Source: Tunturibacter empetritectus (GTDB lineage: Bacteria; Acidobacteriota; Terriglobia; Terriglobales; Acidobacteriaceae). Taken from it: a stretch of DNA of 64,000 bases. The position numbers and the translations under genes are program-made. This document shows positions 33,732-41,962 of this stretch, in pieces (within the stretch, counting starts at the first letter, position 1; the number at the start of each line of letters is the position of its first letter). The notes beneath the pieces are model-generated. The model was not told the DNA's origin. It worked only from the letters and a program-made list of their open reading frames with translations, and ran no database searches. The DNA is taken from contig NZ_CP132932.1 of the NCBI RefSeq assembly GCF_040358985.1, positions 1,240,001 to 1,304,000 on the forward strand, in the 5' to 3' direction.

Positions 33732-35801
33732 TTACATCGCCGTGAGAATGCGCTTCTCGTCAGGAACGTTCTCAGGCTGGAGTCTGCGCTGAATCCGCAG
33801 CACCAGAATGTCATCTTCCTGCCCAAAGTCCTGGGCAGCCGACGCCAACTCTGCCGCTGAGATTGGCTGTTGCAGCATCTTCTCGATGCGTTCAAACCCA
33901 AACAGCTGCTTCTCTTGATCCTGCGCCTCAGCGACTCCGTCTGACATCAGCATCAGTGTGTCCCCTGGCTCCAGCTTGAAATGGGAGACAAAGAACTCAG
34001 CTCCAGGCACCACGCCGATCGGCAGCGAACCGCCCATCTCAACCTCTGCCCCGTTCAGATACGGTGGCAGATGTCCCGCGTTTGCCAGCGTGACCCGCCC
34101 GTCGGTGCAAATCTGCAGGATGAGGCAGGTCGCACTGGCCCGACCACGCCCCCACAACCGATCATTAAGGCTGTTCATTAAAATCAAAGGATCGGAGTCG
34201 TATTGAACCGCCGTCCGTATCGCGCCAACGATCAGCGCAACCAGCATCCCAGCCTGCAAGCCCTTCCCTGTGACGTCGCCAACCACGATCAGCACGCTGC
34301 CATCCTCCTGCACAGGAAGGATCTGGAAGAAGTCCCCGCCGACCTCGCGTGCCGGACGATACTCACTTTCGATGGCAAGACCAGGTGTCTGCGGTAGATG
34401 CTCTGGAATAAGCACGTGTTGAATCTGCCGTGCCTGTTCGATCTCAGCCTTCCACTGTTCACGTATCCGCTGGGTCTGCAGGAATCGCCGAACCAACATG
34501 ACCGTGATCAGAAAGAGTGAGAAGATCGTCGAGATAGTTCCCAATTGAACATCGAATCCAAGGATGTTGAATGCGGTCGGTATATGAAGAAGAAGGCGGA
34601 GTTGTACTTGAAAGAGAGCGACGGCTACCAGAACGACTGCCGAGAGGGCCAGCCATCCTTCGGTCTTCTGTTTGCGGATACCTCGAAAGGTAATTGCGCA
34701 CAAAAGCGCAGCAAAACTAAGCCTCAGCCCCAGCAGAATAGGTAGCAGATAAACGGAAGCGTGCACCGGGATGTGTTCACCGTAAATCGGCGCACTCATC
34801 ATGGCCGTTCCGATCATCGTAAGCGCGACCAGCCCCCAAACGATGCGATGAACCCACTGCATCTGGCTGATGCGGAACCAATAGCCCCAGAAGATAACCC
34901 AAAGCCCAATTCGAATCGGATTAATGATGACAGACTGCAGAAAAATTCCAGGTGTCAGGGCAATCCATGGCACAAAACTGACAATCAGGACGACGCCATT
35001 TCCCAGGATCGTCACTGCGCAAACCAGGCTTAGCCACAGATACGAAGGTTCCGTGCGGTCCATTGAGAGAAGGCTGACTGCGACCATCCATGCAAGGAGC
35101 AGAATCAACATCTCCAGGAAGCCACTGCCTACAACATGCGCGGTGTTGTCCCAGTCCATCTGAATCAGGGTTCCAATCACTCCGGCGTGGCCAAGAACTG
35201 GAGGTTCGTGCATTCCCCCCGCGTCTGGAGTAAGAAAAAGAGATGCACTGTCCATGTAGATCCGCACCGCAATAGTAATTGGCCCGTTGCGCAGCTCTCT
35301 CGGCAGCCGAAACTCTCGCGGAAGTGTGCTATACGCGGTCGTCCTATGTTCGCCAAACTTCCCGAGTTCCCCAAGCAGCTGACCATTGACATAAAGCTGA
35401 TATGCGTCGTCGACTTCGTTCGGCATCTTGATCGCAAGCCTGCCGTGCGAACTCTGCACATTCACGCGCAGCCGATACCAGGCAAATCCCGTATGTTTCG
35501 GATAACCGTTGGCGGTCCAGCCAGGAATGTATCCGCTGCTGCCTAGCTCCGGATTCGCGGACCCCGCAGGTGGAGTCAGATCGATCGTCCCCCAGCTCGA
35601 GTCGTCAAAGTCCGGTTGCGCCCAGGCCATGTCGTCGCCGATATGGAACTTCCAGAGGCCGGAGAGTTCGACGGTGCTATCGCCGAGCGTGGCCTCCAGC
35701 TGCGCTCTAGGTGCAGGAGCTGACTGAGGTTTCTCTCCACGCAGTCCAACTGCAAAACCAAAGAGCAGCAACAACACGGTCGAAACTCTTGCACGGCGCA
35801 T
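33732..35801 (-). CDS. Membrane SpoIIE-type phosphatase with extracytoplasmic beta-sandwich domain
   Basis: 689 aa from the ATG at 35801. After a signal/anchor helix (VSTVLLLLFGFAVGL) comes a periplasmic domain (about 40-210) with LSGLWKFHIGDDMAWAQPDF and FDDSSWGTIDLTPPAG, the pattern of the jelly-roll sugar-binding domain at the N-terminus of GH2 enzymes. About seven transmembrane helices follow (215-435), then a coiled coil (EIEQARQIQHVLIPEHLPQT) and a PP2C domain (about 465-680) with EVGGDFFQI, VVGDVTGKGLQAGM, LMSDGVAEA and QEDDILVL. The layout is that of 7TM-DISM receptors. It would sense an outside ligand and dephosphorylate a STAS protein, plausibly the one encoded convergently. No ligand is known. 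Confidence 0.88.
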   Translation of the reverse strand: MRRARVSTVLLLLFGFAVGLRGEKPQSAPAPRAQLEATLGDSTVELSGLWKFHIGDDMAWAQPDFDDSSWGTIDLTPPAGSANPELGSSGYIPGWTANGYPKHTGFAWYRLRVNVQSSHGRLAIKMPNEVDDAYQLYVNGQLLGELGKFGEHRTTAYSTLPREFRLPRELRNGPITIAVRIYMDSASLFLTPDAGGMHEPPVLGHAGVIGTLIQMDWDNTAHVVGSGFLEMLILLLAWMVAVSLLSMDRTEPSYLWLSLVCAVTILGNGVVLIVSFVPWIALTPGIFLQSVIINPIRIGLWVIFWGYWFRISQMQWVHRIVWGLVALTMIGTAMMSAPIYGEHIPVHASVYLLPILLGLRLSFAALLCAITFRGIRKQKTEGWLALSAVVLVAVALFQVQLRLLLHIPTAFNILGFDVQLGTISTIFSLFLITVMLVRRFLQTQRIREQWKAEIEQARQIQHVLIPEHLPQTPGLAIESEYRPAREVGGDFFQILPVQEDGSVLIVVGDVTGKGLQAGMLVALIVGAIRTAVQYDSDPLILMNSLNDRLWGRGRASATCLILQICTDGRVTLANAGHLPPYLNGAEVEMGGSLPIGVVPGAEFFVSHFKLEPGDTLMLMSDGVAEAQDQEKQLFGFERIEKMLQQPISAAELASAAQDFGQEDDILVLRIQRRLQPENVPDEKRILTAM

Positions 35802-36367
35802 AGATGCAACTCTCAAAACTTGTCGATAAAATCTGTCTGCGGATGAAAGGAAGACCGAACACTACTCCCCACGGACTGGGCTAAGGGTAGCTGCCACTTT
35901 CCTCACATCAACCCGCGTCTGATTCTGAGTGAGGTTCTCTTGGAACTTTCCAAAAATTGTTCCAACGATTGCCAGGCAAGACTTTCGGTTGAGGAGGTAG
36001 CTAGCCCGCAGGTTGCTATTTCGAAGGTTACGCAAAACAAAGCTCCGATGTCAACGTCATCTTTCTGACACCACGGGACTTTGGGACATGCTGCCCCGAA
36101 ATATCATGGGCTCGCGTCCTGCAACTCAGCCACGATAACACCGTTGCGAACCACCCCGTTTCAGTCACGTCTGCCTTGCTATTTGGAAACGGGTCAGTGA
36201 CTCTCACTTTGTCATTCCTCGACCCACCACAAGACCCGACGTTCATAACAAGGAAACCCAGGCTTGAGCCCGGGCTTCTTTCTAACTCTATTGACGTTCA
36301 GGGAGGCGAGCTGTTTGGCTCGTGCCCGCCCCCCTGATTTCAACTCCATCTGACTCAGCGGTTACAA
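35802..36367. other. 566-bp intergenic region
   Basis: No convincing gene. It contains the promoter side of the membrane phosphatase gene and, at its right, a candidate terminator for the PEP-CTERM gene (36257-36274). A second weak hairpin (CGAGC / GCTCG) lies around 36307-36322. Frames here are short and lack ribosome sites. Confidence 0.5.
36257..36274 (-). terminator. Candidate terminator of the PEP-CTERM gene
   Basis: CCCAGGC and GCCCGGG form a 7-bp stem with one A-C mismatch around TTGA. Read on the minus strand it is followed by TTTCCTTGTT, about 95 bases past the PEP-CTERM stop. Confidence 0.4.
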
Positions 36368-37033
36368 TCAGTTTGATTTTCTGACAGTCGTCCAAAGCCG
36401 GCGCGACATATACATGCCAGCCATCATGACGCCCGTCGAGAACAGCAACAGCGAATCCGGCTCAGGGGCGACACCGATCGTTCCGGACCCTCCCTGGAAG
36501 TCGCCGGGATTTTCTCCCTGCTCGAAGACTATAAGTGCGCCCCCAGGAGCAACACCCGCGCCACCCGCAAAATCCAGAGCGTACTCAAGAGGATTGCTGG
36601 GATCAGGTCCACAACTCACAACGTTTAGAGCGCTCGGAATAACGGTGCCCCCATTCCCAACCTGACCACCCGAGTCGCACTGGGGAGTGGTACTAAGAGG
36701 TGCAATAAGAAAACCAAGGTCGAGCGAGGTAATAGTTTGGCCCGATTCATTGTCTACGACAAAGCATCCGTAGGTGCCTGAAGTGAGGCCGTTTCCAATT
36801 CCAGCCCCGTTGCAAGCAGCTTGCGAGAGGTTAACAGGGGAGATGTCACCACCAGTAAAGATCGTGCAATTCGTGTTGCCCGGAGATCCTTGGGGAACGC
36901 CCGGCGGATTGCAAACATCCACTGCTGGAGGGTCAAGAACGGTCATTCGGAAGTCGATGCCGCTCGCGTGGGCGAGGCTGGAACCGCCGCAAAGCAGAGC
37001 CAGAACGAAAAGGATGCGAAGAAGATGTTTCAT
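36368..37033 (-). CDS. PEP-CTERM sorting-domain protein
   Basis: 221 aa; GGAGGAATA precedes the ATG. A Sec signal peptide (LLRILFVLALLCGGSSLAHAS) is followed by an extracellular domain with four Cys (for example NPPGVPQGSPGNTNC) and Gly-rich beta segments. The C-terminus is a textbook PEP-CTERM tail: VAPEPDSLLLFSTGVMMAG, a membrane helix and MSRRLW. Exosortase cleaves such proteins and they are often found with exopolysaccharide genes. No exosortase lies in the window. A sigma54-like site is found at 37151-37166. Binding partner unknown. Confidence 0.88.
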   Translation of the reverse strand: MKHLLRILFVLALLCGGSSLAHASGIDFRMTVLDPPAVDVCNPPGVPQGSPGNTNCTIFTGGDISPVNLSQAACNGAGIGNGLTSGTYGCFVVDNESGQTITSLDLGFLIAPLSTTPQCDSGGQVGNGGTVIPSALNVVSCGPDPSNPLEYALDFAGGAGVAPGGALIVFEQGENPGDFQGGSGTIGVAPEPDSLLLFSTGVMMAGMYMSRRLWTTVRKSN

Positions 37034-37150
37034 TATCTGTATTCCTCCAGAAAACTCATGTGTCTATCTGCAACCACAGCTTGGATCAGGAAATCGTGCC
37101 GGTACACCGTTGGACCTTATCGTTTATGACCCTTGATTGCGATCTCATGA

Positions 37151-37166
37151 AGCACGTGACATGCCA
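37151..37166 (-). promoter_or_regulatory. Sigma54-like -24/-12 site upstream of the PEP-CTERM gene
   Basis: On the minus strand the bases read TGGCATGTCACGTGCT, a GG-N10-GC match to the sigma54 consensus. The site lies about 118 bases before the start codon, giving a predicted leader of about 108 bases. PEP-CTERM genes in several proteobacteria are linked to sigma54 with PrsK/PrsR; here the match rests on one 16-base site. Confidence 0.3.
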
Positions 37167-38066
37167 AAGAAAAACCCAAAAAATCCAGCAAAATCATCAA
37201 CTCCATCTTTCTCAATACGCAGAACATTGCAGGGCAAACGGAAGTATTAGTACCTTTCAGGGCACGGGAAACCCGCGGCGACTTCATCTGACTTCCTCCA
37301 GAACGGGCGCCGTTTGGGGCAATGGATAACACGTTCAAAATGAAGTGTCAGGAGATGGCTGAACTCCGCGAAGAATGCCAATAATCCTTAACCGGATTTA
37401 ACACAATCCTGTTCCAAACTTCGATTCCCCGGCCCTACTCCTGTCCTTTTGGCTAACCAACCGTTACTTTCAAATAGTTGATGCGTCTGACATTCGAATC
37501 CAGTTGGTCAGGTGAGAAGGCTATGAGCCGAATCTGTTGGGGAACTTTTTCGTGCACAGAGCTTTCTACCGTTTTGCAGGCATTCTTAGCGTTCTGCTCT
37601 TTGTCAGTCGATCCTAGGCCAGACACAATTGGCTAGATCGCAGCAAAACAAAACGACGCAATACATCCGGAATGTGACGGGTTGCTTACCCGCTTCACTA
37701 TGCTGCCCTGCCAGACACTTGACGGTAACGGGGCCATTGTAAATATCTCGACAGGCACAGACCTTTTCCTGATCTACGCAAAATCCCCAATTACTTATCG
37801 GCTGATTTTGAGCTGCACTCTCTACGCCATACAATGCTGATTAGGCTTGGGGAATCGGGAGTGACGCTTTCATCACCATGCGGATTGCCGAACACAGCAC
37901 TACCCTCGTATCGCAACGGTATATCCATCCGACGCCAGGCAGTGGAGCGCGCTTTCGAGCGGTTGTAATTGTCTGGCAACGGGACCCGAAGTTGAGCCGA
38001 AAAGACAGCTACGCGGCGTGGCAGTATCCGCTACCCTGTCGCAGTCGTTGTCCGTAAGTCATGGAA
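37167..38066. other. 900-bp largely non-coding region before the tRNA
   Basis: No intact gene is convincing. At 37552 a GTG with a GGGGA site opens a 21-codon signal-peptide-like frame (RAFYRFAGILSVLLFVS) that stops at 37617, and the adjacent frame then continues as ILGQTQLARSQQNKTTQ, so a decayed secreted-protein gene is possible (see findings). No clear promoter for the tRNA was found. Confidence 0.4.
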
Positions 38067-38142
<76 letters not shown>

Positions 38143-38334
38143 TTCGCGTAAGGGATTGATTCTAGGCTCGGATGTGAGTGCGCGGAAATACGATCAATAT
38201 TCTGAGTGTAGAGAACGTATTCGGACCCGACTACGTTGTACTCACCGTTTGTTCTTTTCGATTTCCAATAAAGACTGACTAAACTCCGCCTTCAACTGAC
38301 CGAGTCTCTGCGTTCCACCCAACACGTGCATTGA

Positions 38335-39711
38335 TCAATCCATCATAGGTGGATCCGGTGCCAGTTCCGCCACGGGGTTCTCTTCCTTCTTTAGAAAGCC
38401 GTAGACCGCTACGTACGAATGGGCGAAAACATAACAGAAACTGGAAGCAAGATTAAACATAACCGCGTCTCGAGTGCTTCGTACTCCAAAGACGATTACA
38501 TATCCGACTTGAACAAGCAGCAGCAGTCCGATCTCCGCAATCGTCCCTCGCCAGAACACCCATTTGCGGGAGCGGTTCATGATCCAAATCAACCCAGCAA
38601 CGTAGTTGATGCATGCCGTCAGAACGACCCATCCGATCAAACCGCGTAGATCGCCATATTTCGGCCCTAAAAGCCATAGGAAGACAGTGGGAACAGCAAA
38701 AGAAAACAGAACTAGTCCGGCACAGCAGAGTGCAGCGAAGAAAATCAGACGAAAATAAGTGAGAAGTAATCGTCCCCGTTGCAAGCGAGCTATATACGGT
38801 TCGACGATCACTATATTAAACGTCATCAGAAAGTTGAAGATGAGACCGAGACGTCCTAACGCCGCGACCTCAGCGATGCTCACCGTATTGCCAAAGATAC
38901 TGATTAGAAATAACGCCACCTGTCCATGAAAAGCACCCAAAATGATAGCCGGAGAAGCTGGCAGGATATAACGACCAATCTCTTTCCGGATCGACAGGTC
39001 GTTGGTCTGTGGCCAAGTGAAGAACTGTCGGCTCTTTCTCCCGAGAAGTTGGCCATTAAAGGTGATATTCAATGCACTCAATCCAGCAGCCGTCCATGAA
39101 TTGAGCGCACCTAAAACACTCAGAACAACATAAGCACCCAACCTATAGATGTTCGAAATCGTTTGCGGGACATAATAATCGCGCAACCGCCTGTGAAGAA
39201 ACAACGGGGCTGAATAGTAAGAGACGGGGCCGCTCGAATAAAGCGCGAGAAGAACCGTCATCAACAGCGTGATCTGAATGGGCCATGGCCACTTCTGTTT
39301 ATGAGTAATGATCAAGAAGACAACAGCTGCAAAAGGTGACAACATCCAAAATGCAGTGTCCCGGAGAGACTTTGCGCCCCGCACATATCTACCTACAACT
39401 AATGGATCCAGAGCCCGATCGCCAATCAAAGGTATGATCGTACTGGCACAACCTAGATCCATTAAGATCGAGGTCGTAGCCTGAAATCCTGAAGCCAACC
39501 CGAACTTTGCATAATCACTGACGCTCAAGACGCGTATAAGAAAAATTCCAATGATTACGTTGATTCCCTGAAGTGCTCCCTGGCCAAGAAAAAAGTGGAA
39601 CACGATCCGGAGCATTCGGCGAACCTTCGCGTTCAATGGGCTACGCGTCGCTTCATCAACTGTCTCCAGTGAAGGATCGCCACGAGAATCGTCAGATCTT
39701 ACGGTTGTCAT
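38335..39711 (-). CDS. Wzx-like polysaccharide flippase
   Basis: 458 aa from the ATG at 39711, which has GGAGCAGG upstream; a TTG at 39819 overlapping the previous stop would add 36 residues of odd composition. About 12-14 hydrophobic helices fill the protein, beginning VFHFFLGQGALQGINVIIGIF, with the C-terminal part hydrophobic throughout. The pattern matches the polysaccharide-transporter/MATE-like superfamily that flips undecaprenyl-linked repeats across the inner membrane. It follows the methyltransferase gene on the same strand and opens the right-hand polysaccharide block. Confidence 0.82.
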   Translation of the reverse strand: MTTVRSDDSRGDPSLETVDEATRSPLNAKVRRMLRIVFHFFLGQGALQGINVIIGIFLIRVLSVSDYAKFGLASGFQATTSILMDLGCASTIIPLIGDRALDPLVVGRYVRGAKSLRDTAFWMLSPFAAVVFLIITHKQKWPWPIQITLLMTVLLALYSSGPVSYYSAPLFLHRRLRDYYVPQTISNIYRLGAYVVLSVLGALNSWTAAGLSALNITFNGQLLGRKSRQFFTWPQTNDLSIRKEIGRYILPASPAIILGAFHGQVALFLISIFGNTVSIAEVAALGRLGLIFNFLMTFNIVIVEPYIARLQRGRLLLTYFRLIFFAALCCAGLVLFSFAVPTVFLWLLGPKYGDLRGLIGWVVLTACINYVAGLIWIMNRSRKWVFWRGTIAEIGLLLLVQVGYVIVFGVRSTRDAVMFNLASSFCYVFAHSYVAVYGFLKKEENPVAELAPDPPMMD

Positions 39712-39815
39712 GGCAAGCCTGCTCCCAAGGAACATTGTTGTGCAGCCTCGGCCCGGAGCATCGTGAACGGTCAGGAACGCTTGTGGAGAGAGAGATGACT
39801 CTAACCAAGTAGTCT

Positions 39816-40538
39816 TCAATCATTCTTGGTGCTTCGTAAGGTAAAAATCTGCCGATAAAATGGCCCTCGATCCGCTCTGCGTAGCAACATCTCAACAAGA
39901 GACGGCGCAATTTGCATTCCTAGCGAAGACGCCCTATTAAAGATTCCTGACATCTCTTTCTGCATCAGCCATGAATGGAAGGATATGCTTTCATTGCCTT
40001 GTTGCCGCATCTCCCACCCTTCCAATCCTTCAAATATCTCTGATTCAGGGAAGGGTGCATCCATGTGCTCGCTGAGCCAACCTGGTGGTGTCCGTTTAGA
40101 TTTCACGTAAACATTCAGCAACTCTCGATCCGACTCCCAGGCTGGCCTGCCAGACGGAAATCCGAAGATAACAAGCTTACGTGCAACACGAAGAGCCTCG
40201 CTAATCACCATTTTTCGTAGATGAGGTGGAACATGCTCAAGTACATCCGATGCGACGACGACATCAAATTCGTTGTCCTTCAGGGGCAACTCCGTCGCAG
40301 AAGCGACCATGGGGGTCATAGGCCATGATGGCTCAAAGGGGAAGGAAACATCACAACCGACAAAAGGAACTTTACGGAATCGCCCCAGACCGACAGGGCC
40401 AGAACCAATTTCAAGTACAGATCCCTGCTCGAACATGTCGTGGGATTTCAATATTCGTGTAATTGGATAATACCTGGCCGCCCAGTTAAGCATTGGATCC
40501 TTTACATGGTAGAGGCGGCAACCGACGGTCGTCCGCAC
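39816..40538 (-). CDS. Class I SAM-dependent methyltransferase
   Basis: 240 aa from a GTG at 40538; the reading frame stays open about 15 codons further without a start codon. The SAM-binding motif is GSVLEIGSGPVGLGRF (about 39-54), followed by FVGCDVSFPF and the post-II segment FDVVVASDVLEHVPPHLR. It is a small-molecule or sugar methyltransferase, probably decorating a polymer residue given its place in the polysaccharide block. The acceptor is unknown. A TATAAT-like box lies upstream at 40612-40617. Confidence 0.8.
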   Translation of the reverse strand: MRTTVGCRLYHVKDPMLNWAARYYPITRILKSHDMFEQGSVLEIGSGPVGLGRFRKVPFVGCDVSFPFEPSWPMTPMVASATELPLKDNEFDVVVASDVLEHVPPHLRKMVISEALRVARKLVIFGFPSGRPAWESDRELLNVYVKSKRTPPGWLSEHMDAPFPESEIFEGLEGWEMRQQGNESISFHSWLMQKEMSGIFNRASSLGMQIAPSLVEMLLRRADRGPFYRQIFTLRSTKND

Positions 40539-40611
40539 AAAGTAAGAAACGCGATAGTCGCTATCCCTGGTCGATTTAAACTGTTAGAGAATCGGAAGAT
40601 AGCACAGCGAA

Positions 40612-40617
40612 ATTATA
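40612..40617 (-). promoter_or_regulatory. Possible -10 box for the methyltransferase-flippase unit
   Basis: On the minus strand the sequence is TTGTATAAT, a perfect TATAAT, 74 bases before the chosen start of the methyltransferase gene. No strong -35 is at 17 bp. The 355-bp gap 40539-40893 otherwise contains only short unsupported frames. Confidence 0.25.
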
Positions 40618-40893
40618 CAATCTCTTCGTCCATCAAAATGCGCGCTTGCGCAGAATCCAAAGCAAAGATAACTGATACATTCCGACGCAAAAATGAAAGA
40701 CATACTCTCGCGCGAGAGTACGTGAGCACCAGATCGAGAAAAATGGTGACTGGTGCGATAAACTTATCAATAAGCAGTTTTGAACCAGATGCAATGAGGT
40801 CGGCGATCTCCATTAGCCATATCTACCTGCTCGAAATTTCCTGTGGCTGTGCCAGGGTTCTCTATCAACAACCCTCAAGATCCCGAAGATCCT

Positions 40894-41808
40894 ATGATTA
40901 CTAGAAGTGCGATGACGGTCATCATCCCTACCTTCAATCGCTTGTCCACTCTGCGACTTTGCTTGGACTGTTTAGAGGCGCAGACGATGACCGACTTCGA
41001 TGTACTCATCGTCAACGACGGATCGACCGACGGCACCGAGGCAGCGCTAGCTGACATTCGAGAGAATAGCTCTCTCCATCTACAGGTTCTGCATCAGCAA
41101 AACTCCGGACCCGCACGAGCGCGAAATTGGGCGATTGCACATGTCACAACTGAGATCTGTCTTCTGATTGGCGACGATATCCTTGCGACTCCGAATCTCC
41201 TCGACGCTCATCTCCAGTTTCACCGAGCTAACCCGGACAACAAGGCGGTCGGTCTTGGTCGGACGCAATGGGACACAGTTCACCAGAAGATCACACCCTT
41301 TATGGAATGGTACGAAGAGGTTCAGTTTGACTATGGGCGACTGACTGCAGGACTGACCCCGACCTGGCAGCATTTCTACACTAGCAATCTGTCGTTCAAA
41401 ACGCGTTTATTTCGAGCCAACCCCTTTGACGAAAGGTTTAAAGCAGCTGCCTGGGAGGACATAGAACTCGGGTTTCGGCTGGCAGACCGGGATCAGATGC
41501 ACCTCACCTTTCTTCCTAATGCAATCGCTTCCCACGTCCATCCAACCACTTTCCTGCAAGCTGTCAGAAGAATGCACACCCTTGGCCGTTCACAGCGACA
41601 GTTTCATCAAATCTGGCCTTCTGCTCGGGATATAGCGGTTAGGGATATAAAGACGAAAATCTGTACGATTTTAGGAGCTCGTCCCCTCCTTTTAGACATT
41701 CTTACCTCGTCGGTCGACCGTCTCTCTGGACCGCTGAAGCCCGGAAAATTACACGCCATGCTTCTACGAAGTCACCAACAGCGGGGATATCTGGAATCAA
41801 ATCAGTAA
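40894..41808 (+). CDS. Family 2 glycosyltransferase
   Basis: 304 aa from ATG 40894; a GTG at 40843 would add 17 residues. GT-A core: TVIIPTFNRLSTLRLCLDCL, DVLIVNDGSTDGTEAALADI, HQQNSGPARARNWAIAH and the metal-binding segment LLIGDDILATP. The acceptor half has EDIELGFRLADRDQ. It would transfer one sugar to the lipid-linked repeat. Alone on the plus strand, 155 bp before wzz. Donor and acceptor unknown. Confidence 0.85.
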   Translation: MITRSAMTVIIPTFNRLSTLRLCLDCLEAQTMTDFDVLIVNDGSTDGTEAALADIRENSSLHLQVLHQQNSGPARARNWAIAHVTTEICLLIGDDILATPNLLDAHLQFHRANPDNKAVGLGRTQWDTVHQKITPFMEWYEEVQFDYGRLTAGLTPTWQHFYTSNLSFKTRLFRANPFDERFKAAAWEDIELGFRLADRDQMHLTFLPNAIASHVHPTTFLQAVRRMHTLGRSQRQFHQIWPSARDIAVRDIKTKICTILGARPLLLDILTSSVDRLSGPLKPGKLHAMLLRSHQQRGYLESNQ

Positions 41809-41962
41809 GGCGTCCACCTGAGCTTGCAGGTCCGCACGTTCGCCGTCCTCAGAAGGTTTCTAAAATCTATTACACTGGAAGTTAGTCATCGGCTAACGAG
41901 CATTATCCGCCAGCACTTTGCAGGATGTGCTGAAAAGACAATAGCGAGTATAAAGGTACGGA

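Noticed and set aside
36028..36246. 72-codon minus-strand frame in the 566-bp gap
   Set aside because: No ribosome site, no hydrophobic or domain pattern.
37523..37636. 37-codon frame with an AAGG before ATG
   Set aside because: Composition is not protein-like and it overlaps a better signal-peptide-like frame.
37604..37834. 76-codon Cys-rich minus-strand frame
   Set aside because: TTG start, no ribosome site, and antisense to a more plausible plus-strand remnant.
40613..40813. 66-codon minus-strand frame before the methyltransferase gene
   Set aside because: Has a weak AGG site and a hydrophobic stretch, but overlaps the likely -10 box and matches no family I know; could be a decayed N-terminus of the methyltransferase, but the frames do not join.
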